From Setoptus koraiensis (lineage: Eukaryota; Arthropoda): 64,000 bases of DNA. The stretch lies in NCBI GenBank assembly GCA_048013815.1, contig CM106586.1, positions 3,038,001 to 3,102,000 on the forward strand, read 5' to 3'. The notes under the pieces are model-generated. The model was not told the origin of the DNA. It worked only from the letters and a program-made list of their open reading frames with translations, and searched no databases. Shown piece after piece: positions 48,156 through 58,389 of this stretch (position 1 is its first letter; each line of letters opens with the position of its first letter). The position numbers and the translations under genes are program-made.

Positions 48156-51100
48156 CTAGCGGCACTGGAATCGCATCACAAACAGCAGCACATAGTATGT
48201 GACAAATCGGGACCCGACGAACATGGCGACCAGAATCACCAACCAGGGCACCAGATCGGAGTCGCGCTGGTCGCGCTCCACCAGATACAGCGACCTGTAG
48301 GTGTCGCAGCTGCCCAGCTGGTCCCTGTTTGGCACGAACATGTTGTTGGCGCCCGATAGGAGCTGCACGATCACGTTGAACAGGCGCCCGTCCGCCGACA
48401 TTGCGGAGCCCGACGCCAGTGCGGAGTCCGACGCCAGTGCGGAGTCCGACGCCAGTGCGGAGTGCGGCGGTGTGTCGTCGAGTGAGCGCAACGAGTGATT
48501 AGTGGTGAGGTCTATGAGCCCGTTGGCCAGGTTCTCCAGCTGCACGGGCACCGCATCTTCGGTGGGACGGGCCGGGTATCCGGTCACTTGGTTTGGGTCG
48601 CAGGGGCACAGGCCAAAGCCGTAGCGCAATATAAATAGACTGTCGAAGCCGTAGCGCAAAAAGAAGCCGTATGACAGGTATTGTAGGAATGGGTACATGT
48701 CGGCGACGCGCACCGCAATGCCCGACAGGAGCGCTTGTGGCGCCACCATAACGCACGATGCAAACACCGAGTTCTCGACGGAATCTAGCAGAAAGGCGCT
48801 CACTATTTGCGACTGTGACTTGCACATCAGACACACCATTATACAAGTGAAGGTGTAGGCAAAAAAGCGCCAATGCAAATAGGAATCGGGCTGCTGGCAC
48901 AGCGGATACATGATGGTCATGGTGACAATGGGGCCCAGCATGTCGGTGGGCAGCTCGGCCAGCGTGTTGCTGGTGACGAAGCTAGCGAGCGAGTACCAGC
49001 CATTTTTGCGTTCGCGCAAAAACATTTTCATTTGTAGCGGAAAAACGAGGCCCGTCAAAGCGGAAGTGACCATCATGATGCACAGCACCGAATGAAAGAA
49101 GAAGGTGTGCGTGGAGCGCGTTTGGGTGAGATGCTGCACGGTCTCGTTGGCTATCCGCTGCAAGCTGTTGCGCAACAGCTGGCCCACGTCGTCCACCTCG
49201 GTGTAGTATGAGGGGCACAAGTGCGCGTCCTTATTCAGGGCCCCAGCGTATATTTGCACTATGCCGGCCGCCACCATCACGAAGCCCACAACTCGCACCA
49301 GCATCAAAAACAAATTTCGTCTGGTCAGTATCCACGTGCGCTCAATGAGCGTCATGGTGTGGCGCCAATAGTGACTCTTGAGCATGGCGCCCCTGCGCAA
49401 TCGGCGATCCACCTTCACCTTGCCATAATTGAGGGCCATTGTTTGGTCGCTGGCCGAAGAGAAATATGTCATTGAGGTGACCGCTGACACGTAATCGGGC
49501 TGCTGCTGCTGCTGCTGTTGCTGTTGTTGTAGTTGAGCTTGAGGTTCCAAATTGTGCTCGTACCGCCAAGCGGCAAATCGGGGCGACACCGATAGGGGCG
49601 ACGGGCGCGCCGGACGCAAACTGCGCGGCGTGCCGCCCGCCAACGAGCCGCTCTCGTCGCCATAGTACGCCGGTTGCTCCATTGTTTGCTGGGTGTGATA
49701 ATCGGCCAGATCCTTTATGACCTCTTGGCCGTACTCGCCCGACGCCACTTCGATGGCAACGACGGCCGGATTTTCATTTAGTGCGCGCCGCGCTGACGCG
49801 CCCAACCGACGCGCCCTCTTCAGCAGGTCGCACTGATCCACCATGACCGACATCAAACTAGACGGGGGACCCTCGAAAATGGTCCGGCCGCCCTGCGCCA
49901 TCACATATATCCTGTGAAACAAATTCAATAGTTCACGCTGGGGCTGATGAATGGTCACTATCATGGCCATGGGCCTGTCCAGTTCGTTGTCGCTGTGCTC
50001 AACGAGACTCTTCAGCGCACTTATGATCTTCCAGCAGGTGCTTGCATCCAAACCGGAAGTGGGCTCGTCCAATATCATGACATCCGGGTTTGATAATAGT
50101 TCGCGCGCTATGGATAGGCGGCGCGCCTCGCCTCCTGACAGCTTGCTGATGCGCGTCTCGAAACATTTGCCTATTTGCAGCAACCGCGTCACCTGTCGTT
50201 ATGATGTGATGATGATGTCGACGAGAAGATTATTACAGGTCAGTCAGTATAAGTCAGTAGAGGATAATAATCAGTAGCTAGCCACTTGCTTGTGGCCGAT
50301 TTACTCAACCGGAAGTGGCGCACAGGCCAACAGTGTGGGCGGCCACTTCCAGACGAGGTTGCGATTGCTTACCCTGGCCACGTTTTTGTCGTGGTCGAAA
50401 CCGGGGTGCGGATTTTTGATTTTGGACGCGAAATACAGGTCCTCTTTCACGGTCAGCTGCTGGGGCAGAATGTCCTCTTGGGGTATTGTGCAGACGGCGA
50501 AATTTTTGTTCGAGCCGCCGATCACGGATACCCGGCCGGTGCCCTCCAGGGTATTGTGTCCGGTGAAACAGTTGAGCAGAGTTGTCTTGCCGACGCCTGC
50601 TCGGGTTCCGCGCCAAGTGTGTGCGCCATTTTGCGACAATATTTTGGCAGCGGGAAGTTTGCCGTTAGTCAAGTTGTCTTTGTGTTTGCAGTTGAGATTG
50701 TGTTTGTAGTTGAGATTGTATTTGTGGTCGTCACTACTATGTAGTGGCAACTGTCAACTGGAAACTTACCGCTCGGTCCGAGAATGGCGGTCAGCTGACC
50801 GGAATAGAGTGTACCGCTGAGATTGGACAAAATCTGTCTGGTGCCATCGTCGGCCACCAGTTCATTGGATCCGGTGTTCTCGTAGCGATCGGTGGCGCCC
50901 CTGCCGCCCAATAAATCCTGAATGAAGTTACCCTTGGCCTTTGTTCGCAGGTCTATGTTGCGCCATCTCAGCTCGAAATGTTTCGATGAGTTGTCTAGCG
51001 CGGACGCGGACCGGATGCCCGACAGTGACGATTTGCTGACCGTGGACACACCGTCAAACAGGGACTTGTTAGTGCGGGCGCCCGGCACGGGAGTGGCCGG

Positions 51101-51334
51101 ACTTGAGGCGCGCCGAGCTTGTCTGAGGCTGGCCGGCGTTGCATTTGCGCTTTGGTGGTCACTTTGTTGTTGTTTGTCGGATAATCGGATATTATCCGCG
51201 CTGTTGGCTTGGTTTGTGGTGCCCACAATTTGACACAATTCTTCGGAATATTGATCTGGTGGCTTGAGAGTGTGGTCGCTGGTCGCTTCGTTGAGCTCGC
51301 CTTGCAGACTCTTGAACGACAGCAGCTGAGCCAT
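48156..51334 (-). CDS. ABCG-family (White type) half-transporter
   Basis: Three exons, 51334-50770, 50596-50373 and 50192-48156, joined in phases 1 and 0, giving 941 residues. An N-terminal extension of about 110 residues rich in Ser/Ala/Gln precedes the ATP-binding domain. Walker A GPSGVGKTT (186-194) is split by intron 1; signature LSGGE (281-285), Walker B VMILDE (301-306) and H-loop HQP (345-347) follow, the reverse domain order typical of ABCG. A linker of about 190 residues includes a poly-Gln tract near 485-495. Six hydrophobic segments occupy about 555-935; the large loop before the last one contains tandem SALASD units and N-glycosylation motifs. ABCG proteins dimerise and export lipids, sterols or pigment precursors; the substrate cannot be told. 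At 941 residues it is longer than usual half-transporters (about 600-700), through the N-terminal extension, linker and loop. Confidence 0.9.
48403..48462. repeat. 18-bp coding repeat in the ABCG gene
   Basis: Three copies plus a partial of GCGGAGTCCGACGCCAGT, in frame on the minus strand, producing ALASDS units in the extracellular loop before the last membrane helix. The copies are nearly identical, so the expansion is recent. Confidence 0.8.
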
Positions 51335-54058
51335 AATGATTGCACTATCTAGGTGTATTTGTGACTTGACTAAGAGCGATCTTGTCGCCTATTGATTCAT
51401 TCTGTTGTATTCAATCAAGGGCAACGAGTTTATGATTAGTTGCCGGCGTTAGTTTTTTGGCTCTTTCAGCGCCTTATTGTCAAACGGCTCACTCAAATAC
51501 AAAATGTGAAAAAAACAATTACAATGGCTAATACCAATTACAACTTGTTGTGACGAAATGTGAGCAAATGACGCACGCCAAATGAACTAAATCCTGTCCA
51601 TCCGGCTTCGTCCGGGTTAATTGATGCCGCTTGCTGTTTGTTAATTGACACGGGTAAACACACTAACAATTATCTTTAGTTATTAGTGATGGGGTTTTCT
51701 CACTATGAGTGTCTGTTGACTTTATCTCGTCACTTAAATCGCAGCGAGTGACTAGTCGCAGTTCATTGGTGAGCCGGCCGGCAAACGTGCCCGCTGAATG
51801 AATGATCAAAATTGAATGATCTATCTATTTTCAAGTTCAACGAAAAAATATGGGCTCGAGCTACACGATTGATAAGGCAAAACGAAGCAAAGTTGCTGCG
51901 ATCAAACTAGCTGATACTTGTTCTACTGCCTGAGCTCTGCAAACTGTCTTTTGGCCTGTTATAGTGTTCATTTAGATCCCATTAGACAGATCGATGTGTC
52001 GATATATGCGCTGCTTGCTTGGTTGGCATTCATCAACAAATCACTGTGTGGCATCATATCTCATATCTTCTTCACCTGTCAGCTCTTTTCGGTTTTTTGT
52101 GTTGTTGCTAGTATTAGTTGTTTCAATCATTAGCGTTATGCAAATGTGTATCGCTTCTCTTGGCTGGCTTGTGTAACGTCCGGCAATCATCTATAATTGT
52201 TTTCGTTGCTTGTTACAACATGTTGTGCTCGATAAGTACAAGTAAGAGTGTACATCGTGGGCTTCCAACAACAACAACAATCATACTTTACTTTGTGCCG
52301 ACTGGATTTGCGAATCGAGTCGGTTGTTGTTGCTGTTGTTGCTGCTGCTGCTGTTGTATACAGGTATAGGTGTGTGAGAGTGAACTCTTCTGCCGGCGAC
52401 AAGGCAGTTCATGTATGATTTTATCAACTGGTGGTGATTAATATGCGCTCGGGATGCAAACAACCATAATCTAGCGCCGACTGGCTTGACACACTGGCGT
52501 CGTTGTTGTCGTTGGTTCAGGAAATAGTGGCTACGACAAGTTTGGCGATGATGAAAATATGTTGCTGCCGGCGCTCTTGTAAGCCCCGACAGGTTAATAA
52601 TTACGTAATTAATCTCGATGAGCATGCAACAATTATTTCCTCTCGTTGCTGCCGCTGCCGCTGCCACCAATAGTGATAATTGTGAATTAGATTTTGCTCA
52701 ATATCAAGTTTTAATTGGCAAGAAGCAAAGCATGAGAGAATATTATTATTACACACTAGTTGATTGAACTTTGTTGTTGTTGTTGCTGCTGTTGTTGTTA
52801 TTGCTGCTGCTGTTGTTGCTGCTGCTGCCTCTGCGGTGGTTGCTGCCACCGAGCCACCACTGCAACAACCAGATCTAATCTAGCTAATGGCGTTCGCGCT
52901 AATAACTTTCTATCTCCTCGGCATCATCTGATCGCGGTGCTTAATCATCGATTTTCGTTTTTGTCGTCGTCAGCTCGCGCTCACGGGGATTTTCCTGTGG
53001 GTCGAAATAGAAGCCCGTATCACAAGCCCGCCCGAACTCATCCTATACCTTCCAGCATTCCGGCAACACATTAAACCCTCTCTCTCTCTCTCTATCGCTC
53101 TGTCTCACTCTCTCGCTTGCGTGCCCGAATGTGCGATTTTCGAGTCGGAAGCTCGAAACTCCTCCAGCACTTGATCAAATCAACAAGCAGCCACGAAGAA
53201 TGTTACAATCCAGTTTTATACAATGCACAATTGCGACAATCCAGGTAGACAAGTTGATTTTAATTTTATACTCTTGCCAGCAGAGAGTCTAGGCAACTTT
53301 TATTGCTCGCTGTTCGCTACTTACCAAAATACTCTCGTTCGCTCTTCGTTTTTACGCCAAGACTCACTTATCACCACTACCACACAACTACTATGTTGTC
53401 GTTAGACTCATCCTCGTTCAAGCTGACTAAATATAAGCAGCAACAACACAACAGCGGGTTGCAATTAAATTCAAAGTCACACAACTCAGATGAAATAGGT
53501 AGATATGGGTGAAAATGAACACGTTAGCACAAACGGTGGCCAACAAATTTTCTTGTCTTGTTTTTATGAGTGCTCTTTTATATGTCGGTTCTGCCGGAGA
53601 TAAACGACCATAGACTAGATAGAAAGCAACTAAACAACTCTTACACAAGATGCCAAGAAACGTTAATAATTTTTTCTATCCAAACATACACACAAAATCG
53701 ATAGCCGTAATGACAATTTATTACAACTACTTTTAGTTTTTATTCACTCTTGCTTGAAACAACAAATGAGCGGGACAAAATCGTTAAAAGATTATGGAAA
53801 GAGATTATGAAGGATTGATTGACTCAACCGAAAACCCTTTAAAGGTAGTTAAGCTAAGTAGAGACAGTTGTGGCAAACTTGAAATGTTAATTCCTGTTCT
53901 TTAATATAGTACACACACAGAGCATTTGCATAGGTAGAAACTGCAACGCCGTCGCTTCTACCTTGCCAGAATAGTATTAGATAGCAAAAATACCTCGGGT
54001 AGACATCCAAAAGTAGACATCCAACTCACTCATTGTTGATTAACCACACACATTATCA
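51335..54058. other. Intergenic region between ABCG and UCHL5-like genes
   Basis: The promoter of the ABCG gene and the 3' UTR of the UCHL5-like gene should lie here. CAG/CAA tracts occur at about 52265-52360 and 52770-52835 and a CT tract at 53077-53090. A minus-strand 34-codon stretch at 52941-53042 (DEFGRACDTG... ending KTKIDD) looks coding but has no start and only a weak acceptor. TTTATT at 53738-53743 (AATAAA on the minus strand) could end the UCHL5-like transcript. Confidence 0.35.
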
Positions 54059-55270
54059 TCACGATTGAACCTCCTTCTTTCTTTTGCGCTCCTTATCTTT
54101 GGCCTGTCGAGCTTTTATCTTGGCCTGAGCAACTAACGGAGACAGACTTCCATCCTTGGCTAAATACTTCATTACCTCTATTATCAGTGGTAAATAATTA
54201 TGCTTGCGTCTAACATCCTCCACCTGTTTAAAGGAAGAAAAGCAAAAGTAATAATAACAATAGTATCGATAAAAATGATGAATTATAATCGATTCAATCA
54301 ATCAAGTTTTGGTTAGATGGGATTATCTATTGCTGGTGTTGACTTGAAAAGAATTACTGGGAGGTTAAACTGAATGCTGTCTAAGCATGCAACAGACATG
54401 ATTTATAACTACCTTGTATGATCTTAGTTTCTCCTCCTGTGCTGTTATTAGTTGTCTCAGTTCGGTCATCTGAACCTCTATTGTGTCTGTCTCCATTCCG
54501 GACAATAGTTGCTGCTCTAGCTCGAGCAATTTTCGCTTGTAAATGTTCTCCTTATCCGCCACTAAAGCCATCAAATTGAATTGAATCTCGTCCGCATTGT
54601 ACTGTTGAATGCGTTTCTCTATGACTGGCCTGGCCGTCTCAACCCAGTCTGTACCCTCCGGAATGACGCCCAAATCTATGGGTCCCTCTCTGAGGCCGTC
54701 CAATTCGTATAGGCGACCCTCAAAGGGTATGTAACTGATGAAATGGAACACATCGTCATCCTTATCTGCCTGCTTTGCGTCAAACTCAAACATTTGTTGT
54801 CGGGCAAATGTGTTGTGCACTTGACGTATAATATCGCTATTGCTAAGAGCCAATCCTTTCATGGTGGGATCAAAGTCTTTGCTGAACTCCTTGAAGTTGG
54901 ACAATGTTTCGCCCAATAGAATGCCATTGTCGTCATTGGCAGCTTGATTATTGTCCGTCGTTGGTTGTTTCACTGGCGAATTCAGTAATACCGACAAAAT
55001 GGCCTGAGTGGCGCAAGCATTATTGATGACTTGTTTGGCAAAGAACAGCCTGTCCAATCGCGAGTCTCTCACCACATTGGCCTTTGAATCGTCTGAGCTG
55101 CGCCACTTAAACAAAAATATCAAACCATATATTGGATGCATGTTTCGGAAATCCTCTGGAGACAAGCCATACAATTCTTCAACAATGACATTTTTCACGC
55201 CAAATCCTCTTATCAATTGAGTAAAAACGCCGGGATCCGATTCTATCAAGCACCAGTCTGAGGCACTCAT
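54059..55270 (-). CDS. UCHL5: Ubiquitin carboxyl-terminal hydrolase UCHL5/UCH37
   Basis: Two exons, 55270-54413 and 54223-54059, phase 0, 189-nt intron; 340 residues against about 329 in human UCHL5. The catalytic domain starts DWCLIESDPGVF; the nucleophile is Cys86 in NNACATQAI, with the oxyanion Gln nearby (FAKQVINNAC), the catalytic His in VFHFISYIPF and the Asp in ELDGL. A coiled segment (KRKLLELEQQLL) leads to the ULD tail, whose RRKHNYLPLI in exon 2 is the segment that binds RPN13/ADRM1 in known homologues. The Lys/Arg-rich end is typical. It removes ubiquitin at the proteasome 19S cap and, in some animals, in the INO80 complex. It is divergent from the protease gene at 55619, with a 348-nt shared upstream region. 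Confidence 0.95.
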
Positions 55271-55618
55271 CTTTTGTTTCGCTCACGCGTGCCTGCTTGT
55301 GTAGTATTGAGTGATATAGGGGACACAACAACTAAACAGCTTGTTATGTTAGTGACTATAATATCCTTGGTTCTTCTTGTATATATTTTATAAATAATTA
55401 TGTTAACTAAATAATTATAAATGACACAATGTAATCTGAGAATAAATATACAATCTGAAAAGCACCGATGTACTCTTGTTGCCGATCAGCTGCAGACCAA
55501 AATAAACGACGATCGGCTCACGTTGTTTTCAGCATCGGTCGCTTGGGCGCTGCAGTGCGGCGACCATGCCACAACGATGCTTGTAGTGGACAAAAGTTGA
55601 CATCATGTTGTGTCTACC
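55271..55618. promoter_or_regulatory. Shared upstream region of UCHL5 and the trypsin-like gene
   Basis: Head-to-head genes leave 348 nt between start codons, so their promoters must sit here or overlap. No clear TATA box at the right spacing was identified for either gene. Confidence 0.45.
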
Positions 55619-56716
55619 ATGTCGTACATGTTGTTGCCACCTTTTACAATGTACAATACCCTTTATTTTAAGCTCACCCTCATTGCTAATTTAATATCTC
55701 TATCTCACTCTTGGCACCAGCACAATATTACCGACATCGAGACCCTACTCAAACATCCAAAGTTGATCTCCAACAAGCAGTCATGCGGTAGAGTTTTCAT
55801 CGACGACCAGAAGCGCCACAAAAGAATCATCAATGGATACAAAGCTCGAATGGGCGCTTGGCCCTGGCAAGTTGCGCTACTCAATCAGAACAAGACAGAA
55901 TTTTGTGCGGCAACCATATTGACTCCTCACCTCTGTATTACCGCGGGCCATTGTATAAGAAACAAAATGTACATAAGGGCCGGTGATTACAATTCTTATG
56001 AAATAGAGAGACAAGAGCAAGTAATCATGGTGGCACAAGCGTTCATTAGTCGCGCATACACATACAATCTTTGTCTCATTCATTCTGATATTGCCATTCT
56101 CAGATTAACTAAACCTCTCAGATTGAACGCCTATGTTTGGCCAGTCTGTCTACCCAAAAAAAACGACATCTTGCCGGAATCAACACGTGTCTTTATCATC
56201 GGCTGGGGCCAAAACGAACCCGATGAACCGGATTCTTACAGCAACTGCAGTGGAACTGTAGTGTATGATAACGAAGGAGAGGAAGAAGATGAAGATACTG
56301 ACTATAGTGATGACGATAATTCTACTAGTGAGACCTACTATGATCCAAATCTCAGAGATATCTACCAAGATGCGGACAATGAAGGATTTTTGTTTCAGGC
56401 TGAAGTTCCTATTGCTAGTATTGAAGCATGCAAAAAAGATTATAGTTACATAAGCGATAAGTTCATCCAGGAAGAGAAACACCTATGCGCCGGAAAGAAA
56501 ATAGGTCCTCGAAGACTAGAGGCTGACGCATGTAAAGGCGACTCAGGTGGACCTCTCTTGTACAAAAACCAGTCCACCGATCAGTGGTATCTCTATGGTA
56601 TAACATCTTTCGGTGGCGGTTGCGGCTACAAGTATGGTGTTTATACTAAAGTCACTCACTTTATCAACTGGATAAATTATAATCTACAATATAGAAACAG
56701 TGTCGTTTCAAATTGA
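55619..56716 (+). CDS. Secreted trypsin-like serine protease (S1A) with acidic insert
   Basis: An uninterrupted frame of 365 codons from the first ATG; an in-frame ATG at 55649 gives a cleaner signal peptide (MYNTLYFKLTLIANLIS). A short propeptide with one Cys ends in KR|IINGYKA, the activation site (after residue 69). The catalytic triad is His111 (TAGHC), Asp157 (SDIAILRL) and Ser309 (GDSGGP). Asp303 and the glycines of GITSFGGGCG predict trypsin-like cleavage after Lys/Arg. Between GWGQ and AEVPI lies an insert of about 50 residues dominated by Asp, Glu and Tyr, not usual in the family; it may be a genuine loop or an unspliced in-frame intron (56258-56398). No CLIP domain is visible. The gene runs tail to tail with the dehydrogenase, stop to stop 42 nt. 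Confidence 0.9.
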   Translation: MSYMLLPPFTMYNTLYFKLTLIANLISLSHSWHQHNITDIETLLKHPKLISNKQSCGRVFIDDQKRHKRIINGYKARMGAWPWQVALLNQNKTEFCAATILTPHLCITAGHCIRNKMYIRAGDYNSYEIERQEQVIMVAQAFISRAYTYNLCLIHSDIAILRLTKPLRLNAYVWPVCLPKKNDILPESTRVFIIGWGQNEPDEPDSYSNCSGTVVYDNEGEEEDEDTDYSDDDNSTSETYYDPNLRDIYQDADNEGFLFQAEVPIASIEACKKDYSYISDKFIQEEKHLCAGKKIGPRRLEADACKGDSGGPLLYKNQSTDQWYLYGITSFGGGCGYKYGVYTKVTHFINWINYNLQYRNSVVSN

Positions 56717-56758
56717 TGATAATCGTTACTCCGACAGTGTAAACAGTTACTATATATA

Positions 56759-57775
56759 TTACACAATTTTATCCACGTCCTTGTCCAAATGAACCCATTT
56801 TTTAGCTAGTATCAAAATTTGTTGAGTTGCGGTGTCATCCATTACACTTTTTCTCCATTCAACAGGGCTCAACCTATGCCTGTATAGTTTTCCTGAACTT
56901 TCATAATTGGCTACATTTTTGCTAATTGAACAATAGATAGATTTGGCGGCCGCTCTATCTGGGCTAAGGAACAAAATCTTCATTACACTCTCCCAATTTC
57001 TGTAAGACGAATCAGTGGGCTTTGCGTCTGTACATTTTTTAATAATATTGATTGATATAGGACCGCCTGGGTCTGTGGCAAAGACAAATACTTTGTGATT
57101 GCTTTCTTTCATCTTATTGGCCAAGTCTCGTGTAAACATTGCCAATGCCAGTTTACTTTGATTGTAGGCTTTCTCACTGGTATAACCGTGACCAAGGTTC
57201 ACATTGTCAAAATAAATTTTCCATTTTCTTTTTGGGTTACCCACAACATTGACTATACGACTATCACCAGTAATCTTGGACGATTCTATCAGTTTGTCCA
57301 ATAGGCGCGTGGTCAATAGGTATGGTCCAATATAATTGACCGCCAGGTTCATCTCAATGCCACCTTGTGTTATTTGGCGTTTCTTCAAGTCTTTGACTGC
57401 TGCACTATTGATAAGACCATTAATTCGAGGCTCATTTTGAATAATATTGTCAGCAAACTCATTGATTGACTTGATAGAGCTAAGATCCAGCTCTCTGCAA
57501 GCAATATTCCTGTTGCCAGATCTGAAGACCATTTCGCGTCGAGTCACTCGACACTCATCCATATCACGACAGGCCATGATAACACGAGCCTTTCTCACGG
57601 CTAATCCGTAAGCGGTGCATCTCCCCACTGTTCCTGTTGCGCCCGTAACTATAAATGTTTTTCCGCTGCAATTTAAATCCCTGTTGTGACTAGGATGAAA
57701 GATGTCCAGACATACTGCTCTAAAGCCAACAAATGACAAGGTTATAACACCAATTCTTAGGCCTCGACTAGCCAT
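56759..57775 (-). CDS. Short-chain dehydrogenase/reductase, retinol dehydrogenase-like
   Basis: 338 residues from the ATG at 57775, with no intron in this part. Residues 6-25 are hydrophobic, a likely membrane anchor. The Rossmann motif is TGATGTVG (44-51), followed by ACRD (68-71) and the DLSS strand (97-100). The usual NNAG is NSAA (123-126). YNQSK (204-208) supplies the catalytic Tyr and Lys. The catalytic Ser, normally in NVSS, is absent: the sequence reads NVVG (176-179). The usual HPG is DPG. The closest family by pattern is RDH11-14/SDR7C, NADP-dependent retinal or lipid aldehyde reductases, but loss of the Ser casts doubt on activity. The frame stays open upstream of this ATG to about 57895 without another ATG, and an AG just before it could be a splice acceptor, so an upstream exon is possible. 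Confidence 0.8.
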   Translation of the reverse strand: MASRGLRIGVITLSFVGFRAVCLDIFHPSHNRDLNCSGKTFIVTGATGTVGRCTAYGLAVRKARVIMACRDMDECRVTRREMVFRSGNRNIACRELDLSSIKSINEFADNIIQNEPRINGLINSAAVKDLKKRQITQGGIEMNLAVNYIGPYLLTTRLLDKLIESSKITGDSRIVNVVGNPKRKWKIYFDNVNLGHGYTSEKAYNQSKLALAMFTRDLANKMKESNHKVFVFATDPGGPISINIIKKCTDAKPTDSSYRNWESVMKILFLSPDRAAAKSIYCSISKNVANYESSGKLYRHRLSPVEWRKSVMDDTATQQILILAKKWVHLDKDVDKIV

Positions 57776-58389
57776 CCTAATCAGATCATGCCATGTGAGT
57801 GAGATGCATAATCGAGAAAACGTGGGATAGATTGCACATGTTTTCAATACATCGATGTTTTTGAGCTCACTTATGAGGCGCCAAACTCAAATCGACCAGG
57901 CACTTCAGTTGTACTCCCACACGCTCCTGCTGGCTCCCATCGGGAGGGGGAACGAGCTGGTGCAAGGGACGAATTTTATTAACTGGAAGCCATTATCGTA
58001 GCGCCTACTGGCAGCGCGCACACAATGCCGGTCACAATGCCATTAGCGGGTGCACGCCCTCTGGTAAAATGATTCCATAGAACAATAGCTGGGTATCGGG
58101 TGTCCACATGAAATACCCCAACTACGGACAACAAAAAGTGGGCGACAAACTAGTGTAAAAAATTAAGTACGTGCACCACTTGAGCATGCGAACCTGTCCT
58201 AATGAAGAGCCCGCATTCTCATTGTTCATTATCTCTCCGCGTCTAATCCAACCCCATCTAATCTAATCTCAACCCATTTGACACGATTAGATCCCATCTT
58301 TTATTTACTTACGAATTATAAATCACCGTTAATGACAAACCAATCAGCCAGTAAAAATAAAATAATATTTTAGCACACACACACTCACA
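57776..58389. other. Divergent upstream region of the SDR and testican-like genes
   Basis: About 610 nt between head-to-head starts. It must hold both promoters. A 41-codon minus-strand open stretch (57870-57992, containing KIRPLHQLVPPPDG) and a short plus-strand frame beginning ATGAGGCGC at about 57873 overlap there; neither matches a family I know. Confidence 0.35.
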
